Source of the DNA: Cymodocea nodosa
Taxonomy: Eukaryota; Streptophyta; Magnoliopsida; Alismatales; Cymodoceaceae
Direction: 5' to 3'
DNA: 64,000 nucleotides
NCBI GenBank assembly: GCA_036874045.1
Contig: CM072337.1
Coordinates: 8,370,001-8,434,000 of the forward strand
Shown in pieces: positions 10,938 to 21,779 of this stretch (positions are counted from its first letter, which is position 1; each line of letters begins with the position of its first letter). The notes beneath the pieces are model-generated. The model saw only the letters and a list, made by a program, of their open reading frames with translations. It did no database searches and was not told where the DNA came from. The translations under genes were made by a program, and so were the position numbers.

Positions 10938-12480
10938 TTAAACATCAGATAACCTACAAATACCAAGTTCTAATCGTAATTTTGAAAAGGTATTCTCATC
11001 TAAGGGTTTTGTAAATAGATCTGCTAATTGTTCTATAGTAAGAACAAAATTTAATACTATTTTTCCTTTTATAACATTATCCCTTAGAAAATGATGTCGA
11101 ACTTCTATATGTTTAGCTTGTGAATGTAAGACAAAATTTTTAGACAAACTTATTACAGAACTACTATCATAGAAAATTTTAGTTGGTTCATAGACTAAAT
11201 TAAAATCTTTTAAAGTTTATCTGATCCACAAGATTTGAGCACAGCAAAGTGCAGCAACTATATATTCAGCTTCAGTTGTAGATAATGCTACACAATTTTA
11301 CTTTTTGCTAAACCATGACACTAAAAATTTCCTAATAATTGACAAGTGCCACTAGTGCTTTTTCTTTTAGACTTACACCCTACAAAATTAGCATCACTAT
11401 AACCTATTAAATTTAAAGAACTATGTTTAAAGTAAAACAATCCAAAATTGATGGTTCCTAATAGATATTTAAAAATTCATTTAACAGGAAGTAGGTGTGA
11501 TTCTTTAGGATTAGATTGATATCTAGCACAAGTACACACACTAAACATGATATTTGGTCAGCTAGCTATTAAATAAAGTAATGAACCAATCATACTTCTA
11601 TATTATTTTATATCTACATTTTTTCTAGAGTCATCTTTATTCAACTTAGTGATAGTACTCATTGGTGTATTCTTTGTTTTAGTGTTGTCTAATCCAAACC
11701 TCTTTAATATATCTTAAGTATATTTTTCTTGTGAAATAAAAGTACCTTGTTCTAACTACTTAATTTGTAACTTAGAAAAAATGATAGTCACCCATCATAC
11801 TCATTTCAAATTGATTAGTCATGTATTTCGAAAAAGACTCAACTAATTTATCATTTGTTGCTCCAAATATAATGTCATCTACATAGATTTGAACTAGCAA
11901 TATATCTTTTTCGACCTTTTTGATAAAAAGTGTGTAATATGCCTTTCCTATAGAACACCCTTTTTCTATAAGAAATTTAGACAATCTCTCATACCAAGAC
12001 CTAGGGGCTTGTTTAAGGCCATATAGTGCTTTTTTAAGCTTGTAAACATATTGGGGATGTTTTAAATCCTCAAAACTTGAAGGTTGTTTTACATAAACTT
12101 CTTCTTTTATATATCCATTTAAAAAAGCAGTCTTAACATCCATTTGATATAATTTGAAATCCATGTAACAAGCATATGCTAACAAAATTCGTATTGATTT
12201 TAGTCTAGCAATAGGAGCAAATGTTTCATCATAGTCAATTCCTTCCTCTTGCTTGTAACCTTTAGCAACTAACCTAGCTTTATTTTTAACTATATGTCCA
12301 TCTTGATCTACTTTGTTTCTAAATACCCACCTTGTTCCTATTACGGACTGATTTTCAAGTGGTGGAACTAGATCCTATACCTCATTTCTTATAAACTGAT
12401 TTAGCTCATCTTGCATAGTTAAATACCAAAATTCATCTTCTAAGGCATCTTCAATTTTCTTAGGTTCTAGTAAGGAAACA
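10938..12480 (-). pseudogene. Copia B reverse transcriptase and RNase H
   Basis: On the minus strand the reverse transcriptase shows [34 protein letters not shown], the catalytic YVDDIIFGA box and FEMSMMG. The RNase H end shows HSQAKHIEVRHHFLRD and EQLADLFTKPL. The domains align with those of C and D at about the same spacing. The block is broken in several places. Confidence 0.88.
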
Positions 12481-14040
12481 AATGAATAAGCACCACAAAT
12501 GTTGACTACTAATGACCTAGTCCTAACTCCTTGATTAGGATTGCCTATTATCTAATCAATAGGATGAGATGAAGCACAACACCAATTTCTATGTTGTTTC
12601 ACATTTTCTATAGGTATGACATTATTTTCTTCTAAATCTTCATCATTTAAGTTTATATTTCTTATTCCGTCAAATAATCTCTCAATTTCTTTGTCAACAT
12701 CATTTGGTACCATTTCTAGGAGAATTTCTGAATCAAAGTTTTTAACATGTTTAAAATCCAAATGAGAATTTTCATGAAATTTCACATGCAAGGTTTCCTC
12801 AATGGTTTTTGTTCATTTATTATATACTCTATATGCCTTACTTCTAATGGAATAACCAACAAAAATACCCTCATCTGATTTGGCTATAAATTTGTCTCTA
12901 TGTTCCTTAGTGTTTAAAATAAAACACTTGCAGCCAAAGGGTTTTAAATAACTTATTTTGGGAACCCTATTATACCATATCTCATAAGGAGTTTTATCCA
13001 AAATTGGTCTTAGATATACTCTATTTATAATATAACATGCTGTATGAATTGCTTCTACTTAGAGAGATAGGGGTAACTTATTTTCATTTAACATGGTTCT
13101 AAGCATTTCCTGAAGTGATCTATTTTTATGTTCTAGTATCCCATTTTGTGAAGGAGCTCTTGGAAATGAGTACTTATGATCTATGCCTAATTCTTCACAA
13201 AAGGTGTCCATTTGATCATTATCAAATTCTATGTCATGATCACTCCTAAGTTTTTAAATTTTAACATTTTTCTCATTCTGAACTTTATTACAGAATATTT
13301 TAAATATTTCAAAAACTTCAGTTTTATTAGCTAGAAAATAAACCCAAGTAAACCAAGAATAGTCATCAACTAGTATAAAAGCATAATATTTACCTCCTAA
13401 ACTAGTTGTCCTAGTAGGTCCAAATAAATCCATATGCTCTAGTTCTAATACTCTTTTGCTTGTTATTTCATTTAAAATTTTAAAGGATGTTTTATGTAAT
13501 TTACCTAGTTGACATGCATCACACAAACTCTTTTGAGTACTTAATACTAGGTAAACCTCTAACTAGATTCTTTTTAGACAGCTTTTGTAATAATTTTAAG
13601 TTTAAGTGTCCTAGCCTTCTATGCCATTAAATAACTTCATCTAATTTTGCAATTAAGCAAGCATTATCTTTAATAATATCAGAAGGCAAATTCAAAATAC
13701 AAACAAATCCTTTCTTATATGTAGTGAATAAAATTTCATTTGTAGACATGTCCATAATTTTATAGGAATCTTTTTCAAAAATTACTCTCTAAAACTTCAT
13801 TAAAATAGGAACACTCAATAAATTAAAACCTAAATTTTCCATTAATAAGACATCATTTATAAAACATTTTTTAGTTACTTGAACCTTACCAGACCCAAGG
13901 ATATTTGTTTTGCTTTTATTTCCAAAGGTAACTTGTTTGTTCTTGGTCTTTATTACTTCTGTAAGTAATCGTATATCTCCAGTCATGCAGCTAGATGCTC
14001 TATCGTCCATTATCCATTTTGATTTGTGTACCTGCAAAAT
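12481..14040 (-). pseudogene. Copia B integrase and protease
   Basis: Minus-strand motifs in order are KWIMDDRASSCMTG (protease region), CDACQLGKLHKTSFK (pre-integrase zinc region), LEHMDLFGPTRT and the core domain. The FGCKCFILNTKEHRDKF and GYSIRSKAYRVY tail and the acidic linker with the HPID motif follow. Identity to element E is high over 13254-13526. The block is decayed with several breaks. Confidence 0.88.
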
Positions 14041-14520
14041 AGTTAAGAAGTGATTTTATTTCTTGGAACCCATTTCTAAGTGGGTCCAAGAATTTTAGAG
14101 AGAGTCATATCAAAATAATGATATTTTTAAACTTCAACTTATCTATTTTCTGATAATTATTCCTACATTTATTTCTCTTAGTATTGTTATTGTTAGAACA
14201 TTTATCTCTATGTAAACCAGAGTTGAAATTTTCATTTCTAACATTATTTGATTGCTGATCCCAATATCTGATATTTTTTAAATATGAAGAAAACTAATCA
14301 AAAATATTAAAATCCTCAAATGACTTAGCCTGATTTTTCTGAAAATTTCTTTTGAAATTCTTGCATCATGTGCTATGTCGCATTTTATCAATTTGCACAT
14401 ATTTATCTCCCTTTTTAGTCACACACAGAATAGTTTTTCTTTTACTATTCTTAGTATTAGAAATAAAGACATTATTTTTAGCAATACCTTCATGCAATAT
14501 ATAATTTTCAAACGATGCAT
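14041..14520 (-). pseudogene. Copia B Gag tail, part downstream of the insert
   Basis: This asparagine- and lysine-rich minus-strand sequence matches element E at about 20720-21075, the linker between Gag and integrase. It is separated from the rest of gag by the insert at 14521-16551. Confidence 0.75.
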
Positions 14521-16487
14521 TGTTTAGAATGAAAAAGTGCATAATATTAACGATTAAATGATGGTTAATTGCATAATATTTAGCTTATCATATGAGAATT
14601 AAGCCATTATGATAGAATTGCACTGTTATATGCTTTAATGAAAGAATTTGCATAATTTCAGGGAATTAATGTTAATTTAGTACATTTCTAAACTATCGAT
14701 AAATTGCAAGCTGTGAAATTCTTAAGTATCCGAATTTTCTATTATTTCGGAGAGTTATGTTTAATGTACCGAATAGTTATGTTTTAAATGTTTTAAAAAA
14801 TATTTTATTATTTCTTGAAGTACACGTGTTGAAACCATAATGTATGACTTAAGTGGATTTTCGGTAAGTTATCTGTTAACTATCCGAAATGCATCTGAGC
14901 ATCGGATAGTTAGGTTCGTAAGTGTCTAAAATAATTGAACTTGTTAAGATAGAATTATGCACGTGCTGAATTTAAATGCTTTAGTATATCACGTGAGATG
15001 CACATGTTTAACTCGTTAAGTTAGCATAATTGTACGTGTTGAGTTACATGAATGCACACTAAGGTAATGCGTTATGTTAGCGGCTTATTTCTTTATTACA
15101 CGTGTTTTATAATTAAATCAACGAAGTAAGTCCATTGAGTTATCTGTAACTCCACGGACCATTTATTTTCTAATATGCCACTATAGCGGTTACAGAAATA
15201 GGACATTCGAAGGAAAACCACGATTGCACGTATCACGCAGGAAATCGCTCGTGGAAGGTAGAAGAAATCATCATCGTTGATATGAACGAAGGAAATCCAA
15301 TCGATCATCGAAGCAGTTATTACTAAGAAATATAGAAGACAAGGAAAAAAAAACGAAAGAGTGTGTGGCCAGTGTGTGTGCAGAGGAGGAGGACCGTGCT
15401 AACTACAGGCAGCAATGAAAGTTCCCTGAAGTTCCACACTACCATCACCACCACCACCATAATCACCAACCATCAGAGGTCTGTGAGGATACTTTTCTGA
15501 TGTCGAGTCGATTTCGAGCCAAACATAGTTCTTGACAACCACTGTGAGGAGTGATCGCGTTGCAGAAAGGGAAGCCATTTTCACCAGGCACCGACTCATA
15601 TCGTAGGAGATTGTAAAGCTTGTAGCCTTGGTTTCGGGTTGATGCTAGTATGCTTAAGAGGAGATCAACTTGCAATTCTGGACTCACGATTCTATAGGGA
15701 GAGGTGACAGAATTGTAAGTGGTTAAATTTTCAGGGGTGTAATCGCGTCGCATGTAGTGACGGAAGTTTTTACTGTTGATAGAGATTACTTCTACATTTC
15801 ACCTTTCGCCCATTTTCATGATCATATAAAAACAAAAATACCGAAAAGAACTTATCTATGTTTATAGTTAGTATTTGAGTGTTGTATTGTTTGTTTTGTA
15901 TCATGATTAATGTTATCATTGTTAGTGTTTGAAATGTTTCATGTTTGTTTAATTTAGAAAATAGAAAATAGTTTTACAGTTTACTGAAATTGAATCGTTC
16001 CTGATACTTAAAGATTTTAATGGTTACTATTTGATATATCTGAATGTATGTGTTGCTGAATGATAAATCTAATATTAATTAGCATTAAAGAGCTTAATTG
16101 ATGTTATTTACAATCTGTGGAACCACTCAATGGTTGACTGAATTCCTCTGTAAATAGCAGTATTAAACTGGATAGATAGCTTCGTTGAGTTACTTCAATT
16201 TCACGAGGTTAGTTTGTTGAGTTAGCTATAACTCAATGGAGTGCTTACTGAATATATAAAGTTCATTATTAAAAACGAAATAGTACACAATTCTTCCTCA
16301 ATTCTCTATGGGATCGACCTATACTTGCACATAAATACAATATACACTGTGCACTTGCAGTTAAAATACAAATTGGAATTAATATCTAATTTGTGTGAAA
16401 GATGGTTTGTTGACTTCTAAAAAGGAATTACTGATAAGCATAAAGATAAATTAACTAAGTTACAAATAGAAGTTAACAAGGCAAACA
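14521..16487 (+). repeat. LTR of the Gypsy insert
   Basis: The sequence is TGTTTAG to CAAACA with inverted ends TGTTT/AAACA, length 1967 bp, followed directly by a primer site. It carries GGATAGTTA and GTTGAGTTA hairpin motifs. CACGTG G-boxes lie at 14823, 14960, 14990 and 15099. There is a CCA-rich simple repeat near 15436-15465. Bases 14985-15085 are nearly the same as 27791-27890 in the Copia C LTR. Confidence 0.85.
15463..15753 (-). other. Antisense open frame inside the Gypsy LTR
   Basis: A 96-residue minus-strand frame begins MRRDYTPENLTTYNSVTSPY, in a stretch less AT-rich than its surroundings. The reverse copy at about 22520-22800 keeps recognisably the same reading over most of this length, though it is not fully open. 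I recognise no protein family. It may be a captured host fragment carried by the LTR, or simply a conserved LTR segment. Coding function is not shown. Confidence 0.3.
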
Positions 16488-16494
16488 AGTTTTC

Positions 16495-16511
16495 TGGCGT
16501 CGTTGCCGGGG
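16495..16511 (+). other. Athila-type primer binding site
   Basis: TGGCGTCGTTGCCGGGG lies 7 bases after the LTR end. It differs by one base from the TGGCGCCGTTGCC core seen in element H. This assigns the LTR to Gypsy (Athila/Tat type) rather than Copia, whose primer site reads close to TGGTATCAGAGC. Confidence 0.85.
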
Positions 16512-16551
16512 AACTAAATAAGTTCTCTGGTGCCGCCTAAAAACCCAATCA

Positions 16552-17878
16552 TGCATCATGTAAACCAATACCATGTTTTTTTACATTTGATATTTTACTA
16601 CTGAGTTCATTTGTTATAGTTTAACTATTATTCCATTTACATAATGTAGCCTTTTGATTGCAAACCTTAATCTTTAACATATCAATTTCTAAATTTAAAT
16701 CAGTAATAGCTAGTTTTAGTTTTTCAACTTCATAGATCATTTTCTTTTTATCAGTAATTAAATTTACACAATTAGCATGTAATTTTCTTTCTATTGCAGT
16801 AAACTTTAAAATTTCCTATGCATGCTTTTCATTTTCTTCTTTAAATTTATTCAATGTAGAGTTTAGAAAATCAATCTTATTTTTAGATTCATCTAGCATT
16901 TTCCTAGTGTTCTTTCCTTCCATTTTTACTTTCTTATATTTTCTAGCCAGTTTATTGTATTCAATAAGTAATCTATCAAAACTAGCATTTTGATCAAAAT
17001 ATACCTCACTAGAATTCACCATGAAGCATACGTTTGCTAGATTTTCTTTTGAATCTGATTTTGATGAGGATTCATTGTTTGATGTTGAATCCTTTGTTTC
17101 TTCACTTTGTGAAGCTAAAGAGTCATCCCATGTCACTTTAAGTGCCCTTCTCTTTTTGAATTTCTTATTCCTAAAATTTCTCTTCGAATTTTACTTATCT
17201 TTGTTGAGAGGACAATTAACTTGAAAGTGACTTGACCTGTTGCACTTGTAGCATATGATTTTGTCCTTCATAAATGACTTCTTCTCCATATCTCCAGATG
17301 TCTTTGCTGACTTGAAGTTCCTACGTTTCTTCAATAGATTTCTAAATTTTCCGGTCAACAACAATAAATCATCATTAGAATCACAAGTGACTTCTGAGAC
17401 TTTATCAACCTCAAAAGCCAGATCCCTTCTAGGATTCTTCCCTTTTGGATCTAAATGTTGTACTTCATAGGCTCTTAGATTGCCTATGAGATCATCAAGA
17501 GTATATGTATTTAAATCTTTAAACTCTTCAATTGATGTTGTCTTTTAAGCCCAAATTTTAGTTAAAGATCTAAGGATCTTTCTTACCAAGTCTTTTTCCT
17601 TGAATTTCTTACCTAAAGATTTTAATGAATTTACAATCTCAAGAAAATGGGAAAACATATTAGAGATACATTCATTTTCGTGCATTTTAAAAATCTCATA
17701 TTTATGTACTAACATATTAATCTTAGATTCCTTGACATGGTTAGTACCTTCATTGGCAACTTCTAATGCATGCCATATCTCATATGCAGTTTGATATGCA
17801 GAAATTTTGTTAAATTGATCATGAGATAAAGCACAAAACAAGATGTTTAAACCTTTAGCATTTAGTGTCATTCGCTCC
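16552..17878 (-). pseudogene. Copia B Gag, part upstream of the insert
   Basis: On the minus strand this is the UBN2/Retrotran_gag_2-type Gag body. It includes MTLNAKGLNILFCALSHDQF, AYEIWHALEVANEGT and the helical MLVHKYEIFKMHENE region. The knuckle-bearing basic segment and a serine- and acid-rich stretch follow (16816-17136), then a coiled-coil tail. It mirrors 19370-20715 of element E closely. In the family, Gag builds the particle and binds RNA. The N-terminal end abuts the LTR of element E. Confidence 0.88.
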
Positions 17879-19084
17879 TATTAGGAATTTTGTTTTGATG
17901 ATAAATGCTTTATTAACGTATTTAAATAAGTTTAAATAATATTTTCTAAGTATAATAGTCACGTAATTAAATGTTGACAAGTTATCGAAAAGTTTCATTT
18001 AAAATTTTGGATAGTTAACTTTTGGATAGTTAGATTTTCAAATAGTTAAAGTTTTCGGATAGTTAGATTTTCGAATAGTTAAACTTTCGGATAGTTAACG
18101 TTTCGATTTAGTTAAAGAGTTATGTTAAAAACTCATATAGTTAAGTTATCTACACATATGTTTTTAATGTTTTAAGTTGTCACGTGTTTTCCATATGCGT
18201 TCGGTAATGAAAATCAAAGAGTTAGATAACTATTCAAGTTTTTATTCACATGGATAGATAATTGTTTGAGTTTTATAAAATGACTAATGAATAGATAAGT
18301 TTTCCTTATTTAGTCACGTGTTTTGCAAATGCAAAAACTCAAAGAGTTACAGATAAGTGTTCAAGTTTTTATAGGATAAGTATTCGACTAAAGTAGTGAC
18401 TTAGAAGATATTCTACAAATCTCCAAGAAGATAAAGTTTCGGTGAATTTATGAGTGGAAATCGTAGAAATTTAAAATGATAGTGGAGAAAGTGGAAATTT
18501 CAAAATGATAGTGGATATAGTGGAAATTCAAAAAGATAGTGGAAATTGTGGATTATGGATTAAGTGGATGAACATACTAAACATGAAGTTAGAGTTCGAC
18601 TACTAATAGAGAGTACGAGCTACACTATGATCATCCTGATCCCAATCACAAACTAAAAAATCAAGTTTGAATATTCATATCTAGAAAAATTCTCCAACAT
18701 CAGAAGAAGTTTGAAATTCCAAGCAATTTCAGAAAAGGAGCTGCAAACGTAAGAAGTCTGGAAATTCTACAACTGGAGAAGAAGAGATACAGAAGCTGAG
18801 CAAAAAAAAGGAAAGAGCTACATGCATAAAGATCAGGTTTTATACAATTTGAAATTAGTTTTGAATAAAGACTTCATTTTCTATTTGAATTGTATATCGG
18901 ACATTACCGTATCAAAACCAACAAGAAGGGAATTGAGTTGAAAAGATATTGTAAATTTTTTCTTTAAAGTTTATAAAGAATAGAATTTTATTTATGAGTG
19001 TTTTGTGCTCTTGTTTTATTTGCTGGTAATTTTAATTATTAAAGACACAATTCACCCCTTCTCTTGTGATACAACGATCCTACA
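17879..19084 (+). repeat. 5' LTR of Copia element E
   Basis: It starts at the TTAGGAATTTTGTTTTGA family start and ends CGATCCTACA, length 1206 bp. It contains a run of about six direct GGATAGTTA repeats (18004-18100), TTAGAT/TTCAAGTT hairpin variants, and CACGTG at 18181 and 18315. The end sequence AYACGATCCTACA is shared with the C LTR. Confidence 0.85.
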
Positions 19085-19100
19085 ACTTATATCAGAGCAT
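19085..19100 (+). other. Copia E primer binding site
   Basis: ACTTATATCAGAGCAT directly follows the LTR. It resembles the initiator Met-tRNA primer site TGGTATCAGAGC used by plant Copia elements. Confidence 0.7.
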
Positions 19101-19170
19101 AATTAAGAACTTTCATTTCTCTATTTAGGAATTAGTTTTTCCTATCATTTACTTAGGATCATTTGTTTAA

Positions 19171-20716
19171 AATGGATAATACTGAAATCTTAGTTATGAC
19201 TAAAGGACAGACAACTAATCGTCCTCCTATGTTCGAAGGTAGCAATTATGGTTATTGGAAATATAGGATGAAAGTATTCTTTTAGTCAATTGATTTCAAA
19301 TTATGGCATATAATTAGCAATCCTATGGTGTTAGTTACGACTCCATATGATACTTGGACTTTTGATGAAAAGGAGCGAATGACACTGAATGCTAAAGGTT
19401 TAAACATCTTGTTTTGTGCTTTATCTCATGATCAATTTAACAAAGTTTTTGCATATCAAACTGCATATGAGATATGGCATGCATTAGAAGTTGCCAACGA
19501 AGGTACTAACCAGGTCAAGGAATCTAAGATTAATATGTTAGTACATAAATATGAGCTTTTTAAAATGCACAAAAATAAATGTATCTCTGATATGTTTTCC
19601 CATTTTCTTGAGATTGTAAATTCATTAAAATCTTTAGGCAAGAAATTCGAGCAAAAAGACTTGGTAAGAAAGATCCTTAGATCTTTAACTAAAATTTGGA
19701 CTTAAAAGACAACATCTATTGAAGAGTCCAAAGATTTAAATACATATACTCTCAATGATCTCATAGGTAATCTAATAGCCTATGAAGTACAACATTTAGA
19801 TCTAAAAGGGAAGAATCCTATAAGGGATTTGGCTTTTGAGGTTGATAAAGTCTCAGAAGTCACTAGTGATTTTAACGATGATTTATTATTGTTGACCAGA
19901 TAATTTAGAAATCTATTGAAGAAATGTAGGAACTTCAGGTCAGCAAAGCCATCTAGAGATATGGAGAAGAAGTCATTCATGAAAGACAAAATCATATGCT
20001 ACAAGTGGAATAGGCTGGGTCACTTTCAAACTAATTGTCCTCTCAACAAAGATAAGAAGAATTTGAAGAGGAATTTAAGGATTAAGAAATTCAGAAAGAG
20101 AATGACACTTAAAGTGACATGGGATGACTCTTCAACTTCACAAAGTGAAGAAACAAAGGATTCAACATCAGATAATGAATCCTCATCAACATCAGATTCA
20201 GAAGAAAATCTGGCAAACATATGCTTCATGGCAAAATCTAGTTTGGTATCCTCTGATCAAAATGCTAGTTTTGATAGTTTTGATGGATTACTTGTTGAAT
20301 ACAATAAACTAGCTAGAAAATATAAGAAAGTAAAAATAGAAGGAAAGAACACTAGGAAAATGTTAGATGAATCTAAAAATAAGATTGATTTTCTAAACTC
20401 TACGTTGAATAAATTCAAAGAAGAAAATCAAAAGCATGCATAGGAAATTTTAAAGTTTACTGCAATAGAAAGAAAATTGCTTACTAGTTGTGAAAATTTA
20501 ATTGCTGATAAAAAGAAAATGATTTGTGAAATTGAAAAATTGAAGTTGACTATTACTGATTTAAATTCAGAAATTGATATGTTAAAGATTAAAGGTTGTG
20601 ATCAAAAGGCTACATTAAGTAAATGGAATAATAGTCAAACTATAACAAATGAACTTAATAGTAAAATATCAAATGTAGGAAAACATGGTATTGGTTTACA
20701 TGATGCATCTTTTTAA
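19171..20716 (+). pseudogene. Copia E gag
   Basis: The start is placed at the ATG at 19171, which gives MDNTEILVM then NRPPMFEGSNYGYWKYRMKV, the usual Copia Gag N-terminus (DUF4219-like). The UBN2-type body (MTLNAKGLNILFCALSHDQF, HALEVANEGTNQVKES) follows. Next come a knuckle-like RLGHFQTNCPLNK region near 20020, a Ser/Glu-rich stretch, and a long coiled-coil tail. A few breaks are present. Confidence 0.88.
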
Positions 20717-21766
20717 AATTATATATTGTATGATGGTACTGCTAAAAATAATGTCTTTATTTCTAGTACTAAGAATAGTAAAAGAAAAACTATTTTTTGT
20801 GTGATTAAAAGGGGAGATAAATATGTGCAAATTGATAAAATGCAATATAACACACAATGCAACAATTTCAAAAGAAATTTTTAGAAAAATCAGGCAAAAT
20901 CATTTAAGGATTTTAATATTATTGATCAGTTTTCTTCATATTTAAAAAATATCGGATATTGGGATCAACAATCAAATAATGTTAGAAATGAAAATTTCAA
21001 CTCTAGTTTACATAGTGATAAATGTTCTGATAATTATAATACTAAGAGAAATAAATGTAGGAATAATACTAAGAGAAATAAATACTTGAAAGAGTTTATG
21101 TGTGATGCATGTCAACTAGGTAAATTACATAAAACATCTTTTAAAAGTTTAAATGAAATAACAAGCAAAAGAGTTGTAGAACTAGTGCATATGGATTTAT
21201 TTGGACCTACTAGGATAATCAGTCTAGGAGGTAAACATTATGCTTTTGTACTAGTTGATGACTATTCTAGGTTTACTAGGGTTTTTTTTCTAGCAAAGAA
21301 AGTTGAAGTTTTTGAAATATTTAAAAATTCTGTAATAAAGTTTAAAATGAGCAAAATGTTAGAATTCAAAATCTTGAGTGATCATGGTATAGAATTTGAT
21401 AATGATCAAATGGACACCTTTTGTGAAGAATTAGGCATAGATCATAAGTACTCATTTCCAAGAGCTCCTTCACAAAATGGGATAGTAGAACGTAAAAACA
21501 GATCACTTCAGGAAATATCTAGAACCATGTTAAATGAAAATAAGTTACCCCTATCTCTCTAGGTAGAAGTAGTTCATACAACATGTAATGTTATAAATAG
21601 AGTACATCTAAGACCAATTTTGGATAAAACTCCTTATGAGATATGGTATAATAGAGTTCCTAAAATAAGTTATTTAAAACCCTTTGACTAAAAGTGTTTT
21701 ATTTTAAACACTAAGGAATGTAGAGACAAATTTAGAGCCAAATTAGATGAGGGTATTTGTTCGTGA
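20717..21766 (+). pseudogene. Copia E Gag-Pol linker and integrase N-terminal part
   Basis: An asparagine-rich linker leads into CDACQLGKLHKTSFK (integrase zinc region). LVHMDLFGPTRIISLGGKHY, DDYSRFTRV and the core with FPRAPSQNGIVERKNRSLQE follow. A protease motif was not recognised. The sequence stops being Copia at about 21766, where remnant G begins. Confidence 0.85.
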
Positions 21767-21779
21767 TTTCCCAGCACTA

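Larger units (their letters stand above)
14521..16551 (+). mobile_element. Gypsy LTR-plus-primer-site insert in Copia B
   Basis: The insert is bounded by a perfect 5-base duplication TGCAT (14516-14520 and 16552-16556). It starts TGTTTAG and ends AATCA. Across it the gag sequence of B is continuous with the equivalent sequence in element E, so the borders are exact. The insert consists of an LTR (14521-16487), an Athila-type primer site, and about 40 further bases. No Gag or Pol was seen. A related copy lies reversed at about 21780-23546 in remnant G. Confidence 0.85.
5933..17878 (-). mobile_element. Copia element B (Sirevirus-like), decayed, with nested insert
   Basis: Read on the minus strand, the parts are partial gag, protease, integrase, reverse transcriptase, RNase H, a long spacer, an extra frame, polypurine tracts and a short piece of 3' LTR. 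The LTR piece and Gag match element E, so B and E are one family. The Gag-proximal end is joined head-to-head to the LTR of E. A Gypsy-derived insert lies within its gag. The coding parts are heavily broken, with many interruptions, which suggests an old copy. Confidence 0.88.
17879..21766 (+). mobile_element. Copia element E (same family as B), 5' part
   Basis: The plus-strand order is 5' LTR, primer site, gag, and integrase start. It then meets remnant G at about 21767; no downstream half was found in the window. Gag and LTR start match B. E and B lie head-to-head, which makes 16560-17871 and 19370-20715 an inverted repeat. Several breaks are present. Confidence 0.88.
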
